64,000 nt of DNA from Otis tarda (GCA_026413225.1 CM048553.1:135872190-135936189); one strand, 5' to 3'; numbered from the stretch's first letter, positions 22,561-34,700 are shown. The notes: generated from the letters alone by a model not told the origin. Numbers and translations are program-made.

Positions 22561-25500
22561 ATTTGTAATTAATGGAAGCATTCTTTGATAGCTTTTCCAT
22601 GGGTGGGTAGAGTTGGGGGCAAACATGTAAAAAATTCAATTTAGTTTTACTTATCATTAAAACATGTTTTAACAGAAAACTCACAGAAACAAGAGGGGTT
22701 CTTCATTTATGTCAGTAGAATCTGCAGTGAATAATATTAGTTAATGAATTTATTAAGTTTTCTTCAAAGGCTTAGGCAAAAGCATCATACCATACATCAG
22801 GACAATGGGAGTGTATAATGGCAAATTCCTAATTTTTTTTTTTAAGGAATTGTTACCTTAATAATCTTTTCAAATAAGAAGTGTTGGATTGCTCTTGATC
22901 ATTGAGAAAATTTTGTAGGCAATTTTTAACAAAAGGCAGTTCGATTTACAACACAACTTCCCGAATGGTTGTATTGGCACAGCGAGGCAGTGAATTCTGT
23001 GACAGGTGGAAGAATAAGTGGCTTGGGAGGAGGAACTTCTCAAGATCCATCTGAGCCAAGACTGAAGCCAGTTGTGTTGAATTGTCTTGGCTCAAGTGAA
23101 GTACCCTTTTATATTAGTCTGTCTCTGTGCAGTTTCTATTTTTTTTTTAGCATTTCCTTTGGTTGAATGCCCTTGGAATGATATTCCCTCCCTAGTGGAC
23201 TCAGCAAGCCTTCTAATTGAGATGGTGAACATATGAATATAATGGAAATGTGCCCTGTCTTGGCACATTTAATAGGAAAGGAACAGTTACTTCTTTGCTA
23301 AGTAAGAATTTAAGTGCATAAATACTTTATAATATATAATTTTAGCACTGTTTTATAACCCTACATGGCAAAAGAATAAATGTCAGTCTTTACTAACTTC
23401 AGATAAAGACCAGGCATGAAAGTTAATAGAACAGCCTTTGGGCAGTAGTGTTTTACTCAGGGACTCCTAACCATGAACTATGATTTAGGTGTGACACCGA
23501 TCTAGACTAAGGTATTAGAGGAGAGAAACACTAGTTTCTTGTGGAAGGAAAGCAAAAGTAAAGTTTAATTTAATGGCAGTACATTCAAATTAACATCTAT
23601 CATTTAAGTCCTCCATTGTAAGGATTCATTTTCTAGTGCTAGGCAACCACAGCACTTTTATCTACTGTACACAATATTCACTGATGCAAGATATTTGGTC
23701 TAATAGTTTTATATTCTCATAATCTGCCCCACTGATTTTCCAATAAATGGGAAATATCACTATCATGCAGCAGCATCAGGAATAGACCCACTCTAGAACT
23801 GACCTTCTGGATAATCTACATGCTGCTTAGTAGCAAACCCTTTCACTTTTATAACTCTACTTTACTATAGCATTAGCATTTTATCATAGAATATTTCAAA
23901 CATTACCTTATAGTAAATATATTTGCTTTTTCCTACTGGAACTAGTATCCTTGAGATTACCGTGACCAGGTTGCTCAGTTTAGACTAGAGAATAAATTAG
24001 TATCCAAGTCAGTTAAGTGTCTGTAAATCAGTTATGGGGGGAATTTCATTAGTATGTGTGTTATGTGCCTCAACAGCAAAACCGGCTTTAAAACCTCTGT
24101 CCATGGCGATTTGTACCCTTGTGACAAAGATCGACCCTCTCCTTCAGTAGGTCTGAGATAGCTAGTTTAGGTGCCATATAGACTAGATACAGAAATGATC
24201 CAGCAGAAGATAAATTTAAAAAAAAATAATCAGAAGATCAGGGTTTATTTACCCTTTAGAAAGGAAGGCTGAAAGGATACATCGTATGTCTTAAAACAAG
24301 TAAAACAGAACTTCATAGATGAAGGAAACAAAAAAGTTTCTATGACTATAGTTCTTAGAATAACATATAGTGAGCTTTAATTGGAGCAAGAGTGACTTAG
24401 TTTGCACTTTATGGATAAATTTAAACTGATAGAAGAGGAAGCACACATGGTTCTGTGGAGACTACAGCAATTCCACCTCTGAATTTTTCAAGCAACGAGT
24501 TCAGACAATCATGTAAGAGAGAAAGTTTAGATTTTGGAGAAACGTGACTTTGGCAGAGATTTGAATTAAATGGCTTCTCCAAGGTCTTCTTTAGCTTCCT
24601 TCACCCCTGCCTCCCTCCCCCTCCACCCTTCCTTTGTGATTCTGTGAGGATTCTGACACTGTAATGGGGATTATTGTCACACTTAGAATTTGTCTTCTGC
24701 TTCCTACCATTTAACTGCTCCATATCTTCCTCAAGCAAAAATATTTCAGGAAAGTCTCGCTTTCCTCAACATATTAATATGAGGTATGACTCTACACCAA
24801 TCTATTCCAAATAAATTGAATTTATATTGTTACCAACTGCATTGGTATAGAGTTATACCAATACAAAAGATTGGTATACAGTTATACATATACAAAAAAA
24901 AAAGTCTTAAGACAGAATAAAAAATCTTGGCTTTCATACTCAGAAGAGTTTGAAAATACTGGGTTTGTAAGGTACAAAAATTTTTCATACTTAAAGAGTT
25001 CATACTCAGAATCTCTCCTTTGTTTTCCATGGATTTCTTTTCCTCTGTACTTATTATATTTTATTTAAGATCTCTACTGAAATCTCAGACTGAAAATTTC
25101 TTTGTTGATATCTTTTTTTTCAGGAAAAAGAAAAAAAGTTGTGCTGTTTTTCCACTTTCCAAACAGGATGAAATATTATGAAGTATAAATTAAACTGTAC
25201 ATGATTCATATAAAAAAATCCCCCACACTTCTGTTATATTTTGATATGATTAATTGTTTTAATGCTTAATAATAATAATGCCAAAAAGTAAAATCTGCAA
25301 ATGGGAGCAAAATGATCTGTAAGATCTGGAAGATTCTAAATAAACTAGAATTTTTTAAAATTAATATAATCCAAAACTAGTAATTTCCTATACTTTGCAC
25401 ATCTCTTCCTTTTGGAAAAAGAAATTACTTACCAAGTAGACAAAGATAAGCAGTACTTTGTCAAATTTCTCACAATGCTGTTGTGGTTTGTTAATAGCCG

Positions 25501-26142
25501 AAATACTTACATTTTTTCTTGGAGACCTCAAAACACTTTGTCAATGATGATGGTTAAACCCAGGATTGTTTGTGTCAGGATGATAAATTTACTCTCTATC
25601 TTTCAGAAATTATACTTTGTTTACTACAGCTCTTACATAAAATATTCAAACATTTTGGGTTTTTGCTCTAATTTAATAATAGTTTTATTCAATAATAGAT
25701 CTTCTGAAATGTTGGGAAACTAGAGTTCTCCTTTTCGAAATGTTTTTCTATACTGAGCCATGTCAAAAAGCCTGAAGTAATTTTGTTTTTCAAGATGACA
25801 AGTTATGCAATACCACCGCTTATTTCCTAGGGTACTACAGGGAAAAGTTCAGTTTAGGGTAAAATAGGCTATTTCCTCCCTCTGCTGGGTATAGACCACT
25901 CTAAGAGTTAACATTGCTTCATATATCTTCTTCCCTAGTATAAGAGGGAGGAGGAGTATGATTTAGAGGAACCTTGTTCTGGGTATAACTAAAACTGTTC
26001 ATACAGAATTTTTCAATTCAATTCACTGTGTTTTGTTTTGTGAGAGCGGGTCAAGTACTCAGCATGAAGCTGAATTTGGAGACAGCTATTTTCAGCAAGT
26101 ACATGGATATTGTCCTCTCACTCTGTTTTAAGTAGTTGAAGG
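22561..26142. other. AT-rich sequence, no gene; a duplicated hairpin
   Basis: No gene recognised. It contains a two-copy 29-bp repeat at 24841-24898 (listed separately), T-rich and A-rich runs, and an aataataataatg patch near 25268. The 103-codon frame at 25412-25723 has no domain and an AT-driven composition. Confidence 0.5.
24841..24898. repeat. Two tandem 29-bp units, the first a perfect hairpin
   Basis: Unit 1 (24841-24869) and unit 2 (24870-24898) are imperfect tandem copies. Unit 1 begins with attggtata, a 4-base loop gagt, and tataccaat: a perfect 9-bp stem. Unit 2 has lost most of the right arm. Confidence 0.85.
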
Positions 26143-26236
26143 TTTCTTTCTTTCTTTCTTTCTTTCTTTCATTCTTTCTTTCTTCCTTTCTTCCTTTCTT
26201 CCTTTCTTCCTTTCTTCCTTTCTTTCTTTCTTCCTT
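26143..26236 (+). repeat. (TTTC)n / (TTCC-TTTC)n microsatellite
   Basis: About 94 bases of nearly pure pyrimidine on the plus strand: TTTC tetranucleotide repeats with one interruption (attc near 26171), then alternating ttcc and tttc units. The frame through it codes only for a Ser/Phe/Leu repeat and is not a gene. Confidence 0.97.
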
Positions 26237-27676
26237 GTCTTTTGTACTCCTCGGTTTCAGCCTGCACTTCTTTAACTTAATCTACCCCTCAAACTGTTGC
26301 AGCATACAGAGTATACCTCATTAGCAACAAAGACTGATGTGAACACTTACTATGTGGCTGTGTTAGCTTCCCATTCACTTCAAAGCAGAGTTCAAAGTCC
26401 TGATTCTAATAAAAGCACTAACACCAAGATTGCAGAAGTGTTCAATGTACCTAGCAAAGGGCAGGTTTTGTAACATGTTCTGTTCAATTTGAGTAACAGA
26501 TAAGTGGTTCAATTCTTGGAAGAGCTCACTGTGATGTCTAGTGAACTGCTGAAAATCTGGAAATAAATGTCACTAGATGCTAAACAAATCTGAGTATCTG
26601 CCATTTATTCAATGGTCTGTATGGGAGTTGAAGCCTTAAAAAAACTGAGTCCCTTCTTACAATTTTACCAGGCAATCTTTCAAGTCCATCCCACCCCCAC
26701 TTTCTATTATTTCTATGCTTCATGGAAATCTAGTCTTGAAATGAAAATGTATCTCTAAACAGATTGGAATCTGCTTGGTTTAATCTTTTTTTTTTTTTTT
26801 TTGTATAATGAGAAAAATTTTTGTACCTTACAAACCCAGTATTTTCTGATTTGCAGGTGTAAATACTTGAAAGTGTAATCCTTTGTTGCAACTTATTGTC
26901 TATAACACAGTGTTTTATACCAAAGTTTTTTCCTCCTCAGTATAATACAAGTGTTTTTTACTGTAATATTGGTACACTGGTGATTTTTTAGGTGAGGCCT
27001 GGCTTTAACCAGCATCAGTCATGTACAATATAAAATATCTCCACTATTTTCTATTAAAATTGTCAAATTAAGGTCCCAGTGAAGATTAGAGTGCACACCC
27101 TGCCCGCCTCCCTCTCTCCCAATTCTGTCCAGCTCACTTGTTGTCTCGGTGGAAATAGGCTAAAAACCAAGTTTGCGATTCTCTTATTTGGCTGTCAGCC
27201 TTTGAGTCAGTTCTTAGATGGGTGAGGAATCACCAGTGAACTGAACCCTTTTTTTGTAACAATGAAAATCACAACATTTTTTAAATGAAAGGACAGAGAG
27301 GGTAGCGCTCCAGTAAAAAATTGTGTGGGCAATGCAGATGCACAGATAATCCAGGTCACTTGACTTTAGCAGAGCTCATTAGTTCAGTCACTGTGGTATT
27401 GACTGTGCATGTGTTGCTTCTGGAGTAAGCACAGCTCTGGCAGGTGTCTACCAAGCTTTGGCAGATCTGGACTGGCTCCATATGCAGTCCAAGTATTTGT
27501 GTAGCAATGAGTGTCAGCCTTTGGGTCCTTCCAGAAGGAAACCACATGACAGCTAGGGACTAGAACCAATAAAAAAAAATTACCTATACTCCAGCTATAC
27601 AGTCCCTTTTCTTAGGCTTTCCAACTCCTTGATATGTTGCTGACTTCATCTGACATATGTACATAAAAACATAAAT
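26237..27676. other. Sequence without recognised gene
   Basis: No gene or repeat family recognised. A T run of about 18 lies at 26787-26804. Two overlapping short minus-strand frames at 27356-27569 share no domain. Confidence 0.5.
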
Positions 27677-28258
27677 ATGATTCTATCGTAGAATAGTTTG
27701 GATTGGAAGGGACCTTTAAAAGTCATCTAGTCCAACTCCCCTGGAAGGAGCAGGGGCATCTCCAACTAGATCAGGTTGCTCAGAGCCCCATCCAACCTGT
27801 CCTTGAATGTTTCCAGGGATGGGGCATCCATCGTCTCTCTGGACAACCTGTTCCAGTGTTCCAGCACCCTCATTGTAAAATATGTTTTCCTTATATCCAG
27901 TATGAATCTACCTTCTTTTAGTTTAAAAATGTTACCCCTTGTCCTATCTAAAAAGGCCCTACTAGACAGTTTCTCTCCATCTTCCTTATAAGCCCCCTTT
28001 AAGTACTGGAAGGTTGCTATAAAGTTTCCCTGGAGCATTCTTTTCTCCAGGCTGAACAGCCCCAACTCTCTCAGCCTGTCCTCATAGGATTGGTGCTCAT
28101 CAGGTTCCACAGACTTATGCATCTTCAGGTTCCTTAGACAGTCCTGAACATGCCTTTCTGCTGCAGTGGGCAGTTCTTGATTCTCCCAGTCTCTAGTTTT
28201 TTCTTCTGCCACTTGGCCAATGTGGCTAGAGTCCTTGCCAGTGAAGACTGAGGCAAAA
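27677..28258 (-). mobile_element. CR1 LINE with internal deletion of the RT core
   Basis: Minus-strand CR1 with its 3' end at about 27677 (tagaatagtttggattggaa and the following cttttaaaagtcatctagtc block). Moving 5' on the minus strand it reads through the ORF2 C-terminus, then jumps from the [16 protein letters not shown] block straight to the linker before RT (DCLRNLKMHKSVEPDE and, further out, FFASVFTGKDSSHIGQV near 28210-28257). The entire RT catalytic region is missing. Both flanks and their order are clear, so this is one element with a deletion rather than two insertions. Confidence 0.93.
27766..28212 (-). pseudogene. CR1 ORF2 deletion product, open across the junction
   Basis: 148 codons. 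Residues about 1-38 are the pre-RT linker (RDWENQELPTAAERHVQD and KMHKSVEPDE). The join falls at residues 38-43 (PDEHQS), and from about residue 43 the RT C-terminus resumes with [16 protein letters not shown]. The rest is LKGAYKEDGEKLSSRAFLDR, FTMRVLEHWNRLSRETMD and LETFKDRLDGALSNLI, the normal C-terminal end. The join is in frame. The catalytic RT residues are absent, so no polymerase activity is expected. The Met used as start is simply the first available one. Confidence 0.85.
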
Positions 28259-29242
28259 AAAGTTGGCTAGTGGCTCTCATTTTTACCGCACTCTTGGCTT
28301 AGAGCTAGGCAACTAAAATCTACATTTTACAGGTATTTCAAAATTAACAGTCAAAGAGAGGCAAGTACTTTAGCCAGATGCCAGATGTTGGTAGTGATAA
28401 CATAAATATGTTATTAGAGATCTTTAGAATACCATTGCCAGAATAGGACAGAACCTACATACAAATACTATACTGGAGGAGGGACAACCTCCAAACACCA
28501 CCTTCCACATACCCTGAGGGCAAACCTGCAAACAATACCTCCCAAATACCTCCATAAACCTCATGAATCAAAATCAATTATAAATTAGGTATAAGTGAGG
28601 GGCTGCCTGGTTGATAAATTGCCCCAAAACACTTACAAATAGATGTTTGAACACCTTTGGGGTGACTTGAAGAACTAGAGTTCATGTAGAGGTTCCTTTA
28701 CAGTACTTGGACAAGTCTAGGTGCCTCTGGCACCCATTAGAGATACAAAGATAATTTTGTGCATAATATGGATTTAAGTAGTGGATTTAAGTCTTCCTTA
28801 CAACGAGAGTCTGCACCTTGCCAGTGTCTCAAAAAAAAAAAAAAAAAGGATATCTTTAGAGTTGAAAAGCCCTTAAACAGGGAACTTTCTGGAAAAATTC
28901 TGAGAACTTGTGGAAATATGAGTATGTTCTTCCTTGGTTTTAGATACCAGAAAAGGCTTTCAAGATTACTCTATAAATCCTTGTGCAACGAGATAATAAT
29001 ATCGTACAGCTGTATACATGCACATTTATTCTGTTCAGAAATTAACTGTGATTTTCAGTTTATGTTGATTAGAAAAAATTATCAGCACTTTTTGTTCAAA
29101 TCCTTTTTTTTTTCCTGTAAATAAAATATCTATCAGATGCTTCATTTGACAAGAGCCAAACTGTCATAATTTGCATCTCTCTGTTAGCTGTATAAATGAG
29201 ATTCCACAGTGACACTTAGGAAGACTTTCAGTCAGTGCTAAA
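28259..29242. other. Sequence without recognised gene
   Basis: No gene recognised. An A run lies at 28831-28847. The 121-codon frame at 28759-29124 spans that run and ends in AT-rich sequence; it shows no domain. Confidence 0.5.
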
Positions 29243-29360
29243 CTAGAATAAAGTAGAGTAGAATAGAGTAGAATAGAATAGAATAGAATAGAATAGAATA
29301 GAATAGAATAGAATAGAATAGAATAGAATAGAATAGAATAGAATAGAATAGAATAGAATA
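29243..29360 (-). repeat. Pentanucleotide microsatellite (GAATA/TATTC)n
   Basis: 90 bases of perfect gaata repeats (29271-29360, 18 units), preceded by about 28 bases of imperfect units such as gagta. It abuts the 3' end of a minus-strand CR1, so it probably grew from the CR1 terminal octamer repeats, which contain attct. Confidence 0.97.
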
Positions 29361-29512
29361 TTTTCAGTTGGAAAGGACTTACAATGATCATCTAGTCCAA
29401 CCACATGACCACTTCAGGGCTGACCTGAAGTTAAAGTATATTATTAAGGGCATTGTCCAAATGCCTCTTAAACATCGACAGGTTTGGGACATTAACCAGC
29501 TCCTTAGGAAGT
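29361..29512 (-). mobile_element. CR1 3'-end fragment attached to the microsatellite
   Basis: After the pentanucleotide run the sequence is ttttcagttggaaaggactt followed by tgatcatctagtccaacc, cacttcagggctgacctgaa, gcattgtccaaatgcctctt and acaggtttgggacattaacc. This is the CR1 3' UTR and the end of ORF2 on the minus strand, of a different subfamily from 30702 or 27677. The element is truncated at about 29512. Confidence 0.9.
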
Positions 29513-30701
29513 CAATTATGTATATAAAATAGCAGTAAAGCCTGATATAGCAGATGTTTATGTACATTATCTAAATCCAGCATTTCATTAATATGGGTGA
29601 GGATTCAGTAGTGAATTACTGTGTTTAAATCTTTAATTAGTTAGTTAGAATTTTGTAATGCAAAATTAATGAAAAAAACGTAGTTATGGGAGAACAGAAG
29701 AATACATAACCTTTGTCAATGACTTTAAAGAAAAACACCAATAATCTGTAGTTGGTGAGTAGCTCCCCTGAAGGTGATAAGTCTCCTTAGAAAATATTTG
29801 TTAATCATTATTCACCAAAACATTTTGTATCTTTCTAGCTATTTGATAATTATTGCTTCCATGAGATATAAGAAACTGCTTTTTCTAATTATTCTGAAAA
29901 TAATGTGTTAAGTTGGTTAAATGGAAATCTGAAAGAAAAGGAGGCATTTACGGCATTTACAGCATGTAAAATGTATTTACTGATGAAAAAGCCTTTAAAT
30001 TCAAGCAGTGCATCAAATCTCTCAGATTAGTTGAAGAAAGTGTATCACTTAAGAAATAGATGCTAATCAGATATAAAATCTGTGTAAAAATTAAAATATC
30101 TGAGAAGAACTGTGCCCAAAAGCAGGTTTAATCTTTTGCAAGATTAACTGTAGGCAAGTTGAGCTAGGTTTTAAACCATTTCTAAAGTTATGGAAATTAT
30201 GAGAAGAAAAATACACTGAAGTCTAATAAGGATCATAAACTCCTCATTCAACAGTTCCTAGACTGCAGTGCATGTACTAGAATAAGTATCTGCCCTAATG
30301 ATGCTCATTAAAATTTCTAAGGTGATATGCTGAGTATTTCTGAGTGTCTCAGGGTCTGAAAATCGCTTAGCTGATTATAAATTTGTCATGCTGTGATGAT
30401 TTTGTGAGATGTTTTTAATTTGAAATACCTCACTTTGGTAAGGTAGAAGGGAAAGGTGATGATTCCAAGAACAATTTGACTGCAGGGAAAAAACCAAAAC
30501 CCTAAACATCTGGGGTGTGAGGAAAAGTACTGTAAACTTTGGATTCCTGTTCTAAAATAGACTTCAAGAAGTCAATAGCTAGCTTTGTCCTACAGTGTAG
30601 GATGATGTTTTATAAACTGTGGTAACTAGAAATATAAATTTATTTTCTCATCCTGGAACTGAAACACTTTCATAATCTTGGGAAAGTGATTTAACTTTTC
30701 A
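29513..30701. other. AT-rich sequence without recognised gene
   Basis: Nothing recognised beyond short A/T-rich patches and a local tacggcatttacagcatgta near-duplication at 29949-29968. Confidence 0.5.
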
Positions 30702-31704
30702 GATCACAGAATCACAGAATTATCAAGATTGGAAAAGACCTAAAAGATCATCCAGTCCAACCATCACCAATACTTCTCAGCTAAATCATATCCCTCAACA
30801 CAACATCCAAACGTTTCTTGAATACCCCCATGGTCGGTGACTTCACCACCTCCCTGGGCAGTGCATTCCAGTGCCTGACTACCCTTTCCAAGAAGTAATA
30901 TTTCCTAATGTCCAGCCTGAATCTCCCCTGGCGCAGCTTGAAACCATTGCCTCTAGTTCTATCACTGTCTACACGAGAGAAAAGGCTGACCCCTAGCTCA
31001 CTACAACCTCCCTTCAGGAAGTTATAGAGAGCTATAAGGTCTCCCCTGAGCCTCCTCTTCTCCAGACTGAACAATCCCAGCTCCCTCAGCCGCTCCTCAT
31101 AAGGCCTGTGCTCCAGACCCCTCACCAGCTTCGTAGCCCTCCTCTGAACGCGTTCCAGGGCCTCAATGTCTTTCTTGCAGTGAGGGGCCCAAAACTGAAC
31201 ACAGTACTCGAGGTGCGGCCTCACCAGTGCCGAGTACAGGGGGACAATTACCTCCCTGTTCCTGCTAGTAACACTGTTTTTGATGCAAGCCAGGATGCCG
31301 TTGGCCCTCTTGGCCACCCGGGCACACTGTCGGCTCATGCTCAGCCAAGCATCAATCAGTACCCCCAGGTCCGTTTCCTCCATACAGTCCTCCAGCCACT
31401 CCGCCCCAAGCCTATAGCGCTGCCTGGGGTTGTTGTGGCCGAAGTGCAGGACTCGGCATTTGGTCTTGTTGAACCTCATCCCATTGGCTTCAGCCCAGCT
31501 CTCCAGCCTGTCCAGATCCCTCTGTAGGGCCTCGCTACCCCCAGGCAGATCCACACTCCCAGCCAATTTGGTGTCATCTGCGAACTTACTGAGGGTGCAC
31601 TCAATGCCCTCATCCAGGTCATCAATAAAGATATTGAAGAGGACAGGCCCCAGCACCGACCCCTGGGGAACACCACTTGTGACCTTGTGACCACTTGTGA
31701 TGCT
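30702..31704 (-). mobile_element. Best-preserved CR1 LINE in the window (5'-truncated)
   Basis: The minus-strand CR1 3' end begins at the octamer-like gatcacagaatcacagaatt (30702). The element keeps the 3' UTR, a complete ORF2 C-terminus and the RT domain up to the [12 protein letters not shown] motif, truncated inside RT at about 31690-31704. The coding frame has no stop or shift from the truncation point to the natural end, so this is the youngest-looking insertion here. At the 5' edge an 11-base string, accacttgtga, occurs twice (31672-31682 and 31690-31700). Confidence 0.96.
30781..31656 (-). pseudogene. CR1 ORF2, RT domain to C-terminus, uninterrupted
   Basis: 291 open codons counted from the first Met; the same frame also covers [10 protein letters not shown] just upstream. 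Residues 1-10 are [10 protein letters not shown], followed by the catalytic FADD box at residues 25-28. Next come [36 protein letters not shown] and [40 protein letters not shown] and [18 protein letters not shown] follow, with the terminal VVLRDMI before the stop at 30781. All expected C-terminal blocks are present. ORF1, the endonuclease and the N-terminal half of RT are missing, so it cannot mobilise by itself. Whether it is transcribed cannot be told here. Confidence 0.92.
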
Positions 31705-34700
31705 GTTTTCCTATTCATAAAATAGTTTTTTTGAAGATATTTTAGACTTGTAGAAGAATAATTTTTAAAAATGCTTAAGAATTTATTGCTGTTATTATTT
31801 CATAAGGAAAGAGCCTTCTCATAAAAATAAATTTAGAAAAAAAATGCTGGGAGGGAGGTAGGGGATTGGGAAAAGATGAAAGATGCAGGAAATAAGATAT
31901 AAAGCTGCATAAAAATATTGAGAATTTAATTGTTACTTACAGTTTGAAGTAAAAAGAATACTCACAAAATGACTACGGATTTTGGGAAAATCAGTTTATA
32001 TATATCTTAATAGGCTTTGTCACCTTTCATCTCTGTGTCTTAACCTTAGAGTATTTATAGATTTCTATTGATTTGTAGGACATAAAAATGCAATGTAACC
32101 TACAGAATGGCAAAATATAACTATTTTAAAAACACTAGTAGATACTCCTCCACACACGAGCTAGGAAACAAACAAAATAGAGGAAAATAAAGCTAAAGCT
32201 ACAATTGCCTGTTTAAAATGTAGCCTAATTTTTGTGTCTTTCCAAGTGAGAAGTATTATGGCAATGCTTCACAAGAACAACTTTAGATTGTTGGAGGAAG
32301 ATGAAGTTATCCTTGATGCCTTGTCCTTGTCCCTTTTCCCTTGTCCCTTTCCTTTGTTCACTTCCCCTTGTCCTTTTCCCTTTCCTTCTCCCTGAAAAAC
32401 ACAAATATGGCATTGTTTAGCTTTAAATACGTTATGTAGTGGAATTCTTATGTGTATGGTACAAGTAGATGCCTGTGAAGTTCTCTCCTGTGGGTACTGT
32501 GGAAAGTTTGGCCTATGAATGACAGGAAATGTGGTTTTCGGGGTTTTTTTTTTGGCTATCTAAGCCAGTTAGAATCTTATATAAGGCAGTTAGACTGTTA
32601 TATACACATCAGAATGTAAAGCAGTGGGTTTTCTCAGGCATTTGGACTGAATTACTGTGCATAAAAAAAAAAAGCACAGAGAATTATGCTTGTAGTGATA
32701 AGCTGCAGATAAAGGATATCAAAATGAGAGGACTAGGAGGATAAAATGTGAAGAGTTTCAAGTAGACTTGTTCCATCTTTTCTTTGGTTTGCGCCACAGC
32801 AAAACTCCGGAGCTTGCATTTATGTAAAGGTATTGCTAATTCCTTCTTCAGAAAGTTGGCAGAGCCAAAGAGAGAGGGAACCAGTACCCTGATCCCATCC
32901 CTGGGAATTCTTCCAGGGTGGAGAGTACTTTCAGGTGATAAAGATCCTGTCAACCCTTGGCCTACAGACCGTGGTCAGAGGAGAGATTTTGTGTCCATAT
33001 TTCAACTAGTACCTGATGTTCTTTGGGGGACAGATTTAGCCATTATGTTGTGGATGAGCAGCTAAGTTTTACTGCTGTTGCAAGGCTGCTGTAAATTGCA
33101 TGAGAAGTCAGAGTGGACCAACATAATAACCAAAACAGCTATGCCTTAAAAACATTTTTTAAATAGATACAACGACAAAAAGGATGAACACCTCAATATT
33201 TCTGTCTAGCTAAGATATACCTTCTGAAAGCAAATTTTATGTAGTTGCAATAGTTTGGAGTGCATAATTACCTACTTAGATCAAGCAGAATTTTACTTTG
33301 GACCTGTAATGTCAATGAGACTATTCCCACGGATCATTTGGTCAGGCCTTCATTTCTTGTTGATTCAACATTCTGACTTGATTTCTCAAATACGTATACA
33401 TTTGTAACTATGTATGCAATTCCTGCTGAAATGTGGTTATGGTGGAAACACATCAAATGACAGCTGACCTACTTCTTTTTTTTTAATTTGATTTCTTCAT
33501 TTGTCTTCTTTTGTTTTTCCTTAGCAAAACAAAACTTATTCTGTCTCAACTTCGCTTCTGTCAGTGAAGCTCTTTTTTTCTGATCTTTGCTTCTAACTGG
33601 ATGCAACTTTTCCTTCAGTTAAATTGTCTAATGAGGATTGTTCCTCCATTTGAAATCTGAGAGTTTTATTGCTATTCCCCAGTCTCTCTCTTCCACTCTG
33701 TATCTGTCAAAGGATGGCCTTAAAGTTAAGTTCTCTCTGAGCAACAGGAAGAAATGACTGTTGTGTCTCAGAGGTTTTGTTAAAAGTAAATTCTCATGCT
33801 ATTCAGGACTTCTTATTAGTGTCCACCACATATTTTAAGTGACAGAGTGACACTAAAACCAGTATATCAAACACAGAAAGAAATGAAACTGGAAAAACAT
33901 GGTTTCAGTTTTGTTTTGCCTTTCCCCCTCTATTTATGTATGAGTACATTAAAGTGATACCAAAGGGAAGTTCAGTAAATTTCACAGCTTTCCATTCCAT
34001 AACTTGATCTTTAGGCCTCATTCCAAAATGTACTAAGTATCCACAAAAACCCCTCAACTCAACAAATGCTCCAGATATTAGGTAATATTAGGACTTGATG
34101 TTATATGTTAACTTCTGTCCATTCAGGAAATGTAATAAGGAGAAAAATAGAGAATTAATTAAGTGTGTGTACTACTGACTGCATCCCATATGATTTCATG
34201 TAATATGAAAAATCATTTGTCAATACTTACAGAATCACCTAGAAATTTCTTTGCATTGGACACATGCTGTATCTTATAAAATAGTCATGAAATGGAAATT
34301 CTCTCTTTTTTTTTGGCTCATTACTACTGTACTAAAGACATCCAAGTGAAGTCATCCTAGTTTTCATATGATTTTGACGCATAGTTGGCATATTGCAACT
34401 CTGCACTACTTTAGAGGTCTAGCTCTGTCAAACGGTATACACATGAGCCTGAAATGCAATTTCCTTTCCCAGCCAAAGGCACTAATATTTTTATCTTTAT
34501 TATGCAGTTTTCTCACGTTCCAGTATTTGGACGCATAAAAAAAATCCAACATATTGTGTTGCTGATTTCTTTTTATAACCTCAGTTCTGGCCTCAGCTGA
34601 TTTCTCTTTTTATATAGCCACTTCATTTTTTTTCCACTTTATATTTTTCAACATCTTTTCATGCATTTTTATTATACGTATATATGTGTGTGTATGTACA

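Noticed and set aside
25412-25723. 103-codon plus-strand frame as a gene
   Set aside because: AT-rich composition, no domain, no splice or promoter context; its length is not surprising in AT-rich DNA given 64 kb and six frames.
26136-26324. Ser/Phe-rich membrane-like protein
   Set aside because: It is the translation of the TTTC/TTCC microsatellite.
28759-29124. 121-codon plus-strand frame as a gene
   Set aside because: It runs through a 17-base A run that supplies a Lys stretch; no domain is seen.
29164-29391. Repeat protein with ILFYS units on the minus strand
   Set aside because: It is only the translation of the pentanucleotide microsatellite.
31108-31718. Plus-strand frames and a second minus-strand frame opposite the CR1 ORF2
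   Set aside because: Antisense and alternate-frame shadows of the CR1 reverse transcriptase.
32784-33065. 93-codon frame as a coding exon or processed pseudogene
   Set aside because: Somewhat GC-richer than its surroundings, but no recognisable family in any frame; a plausible shadow frame lies antisense.
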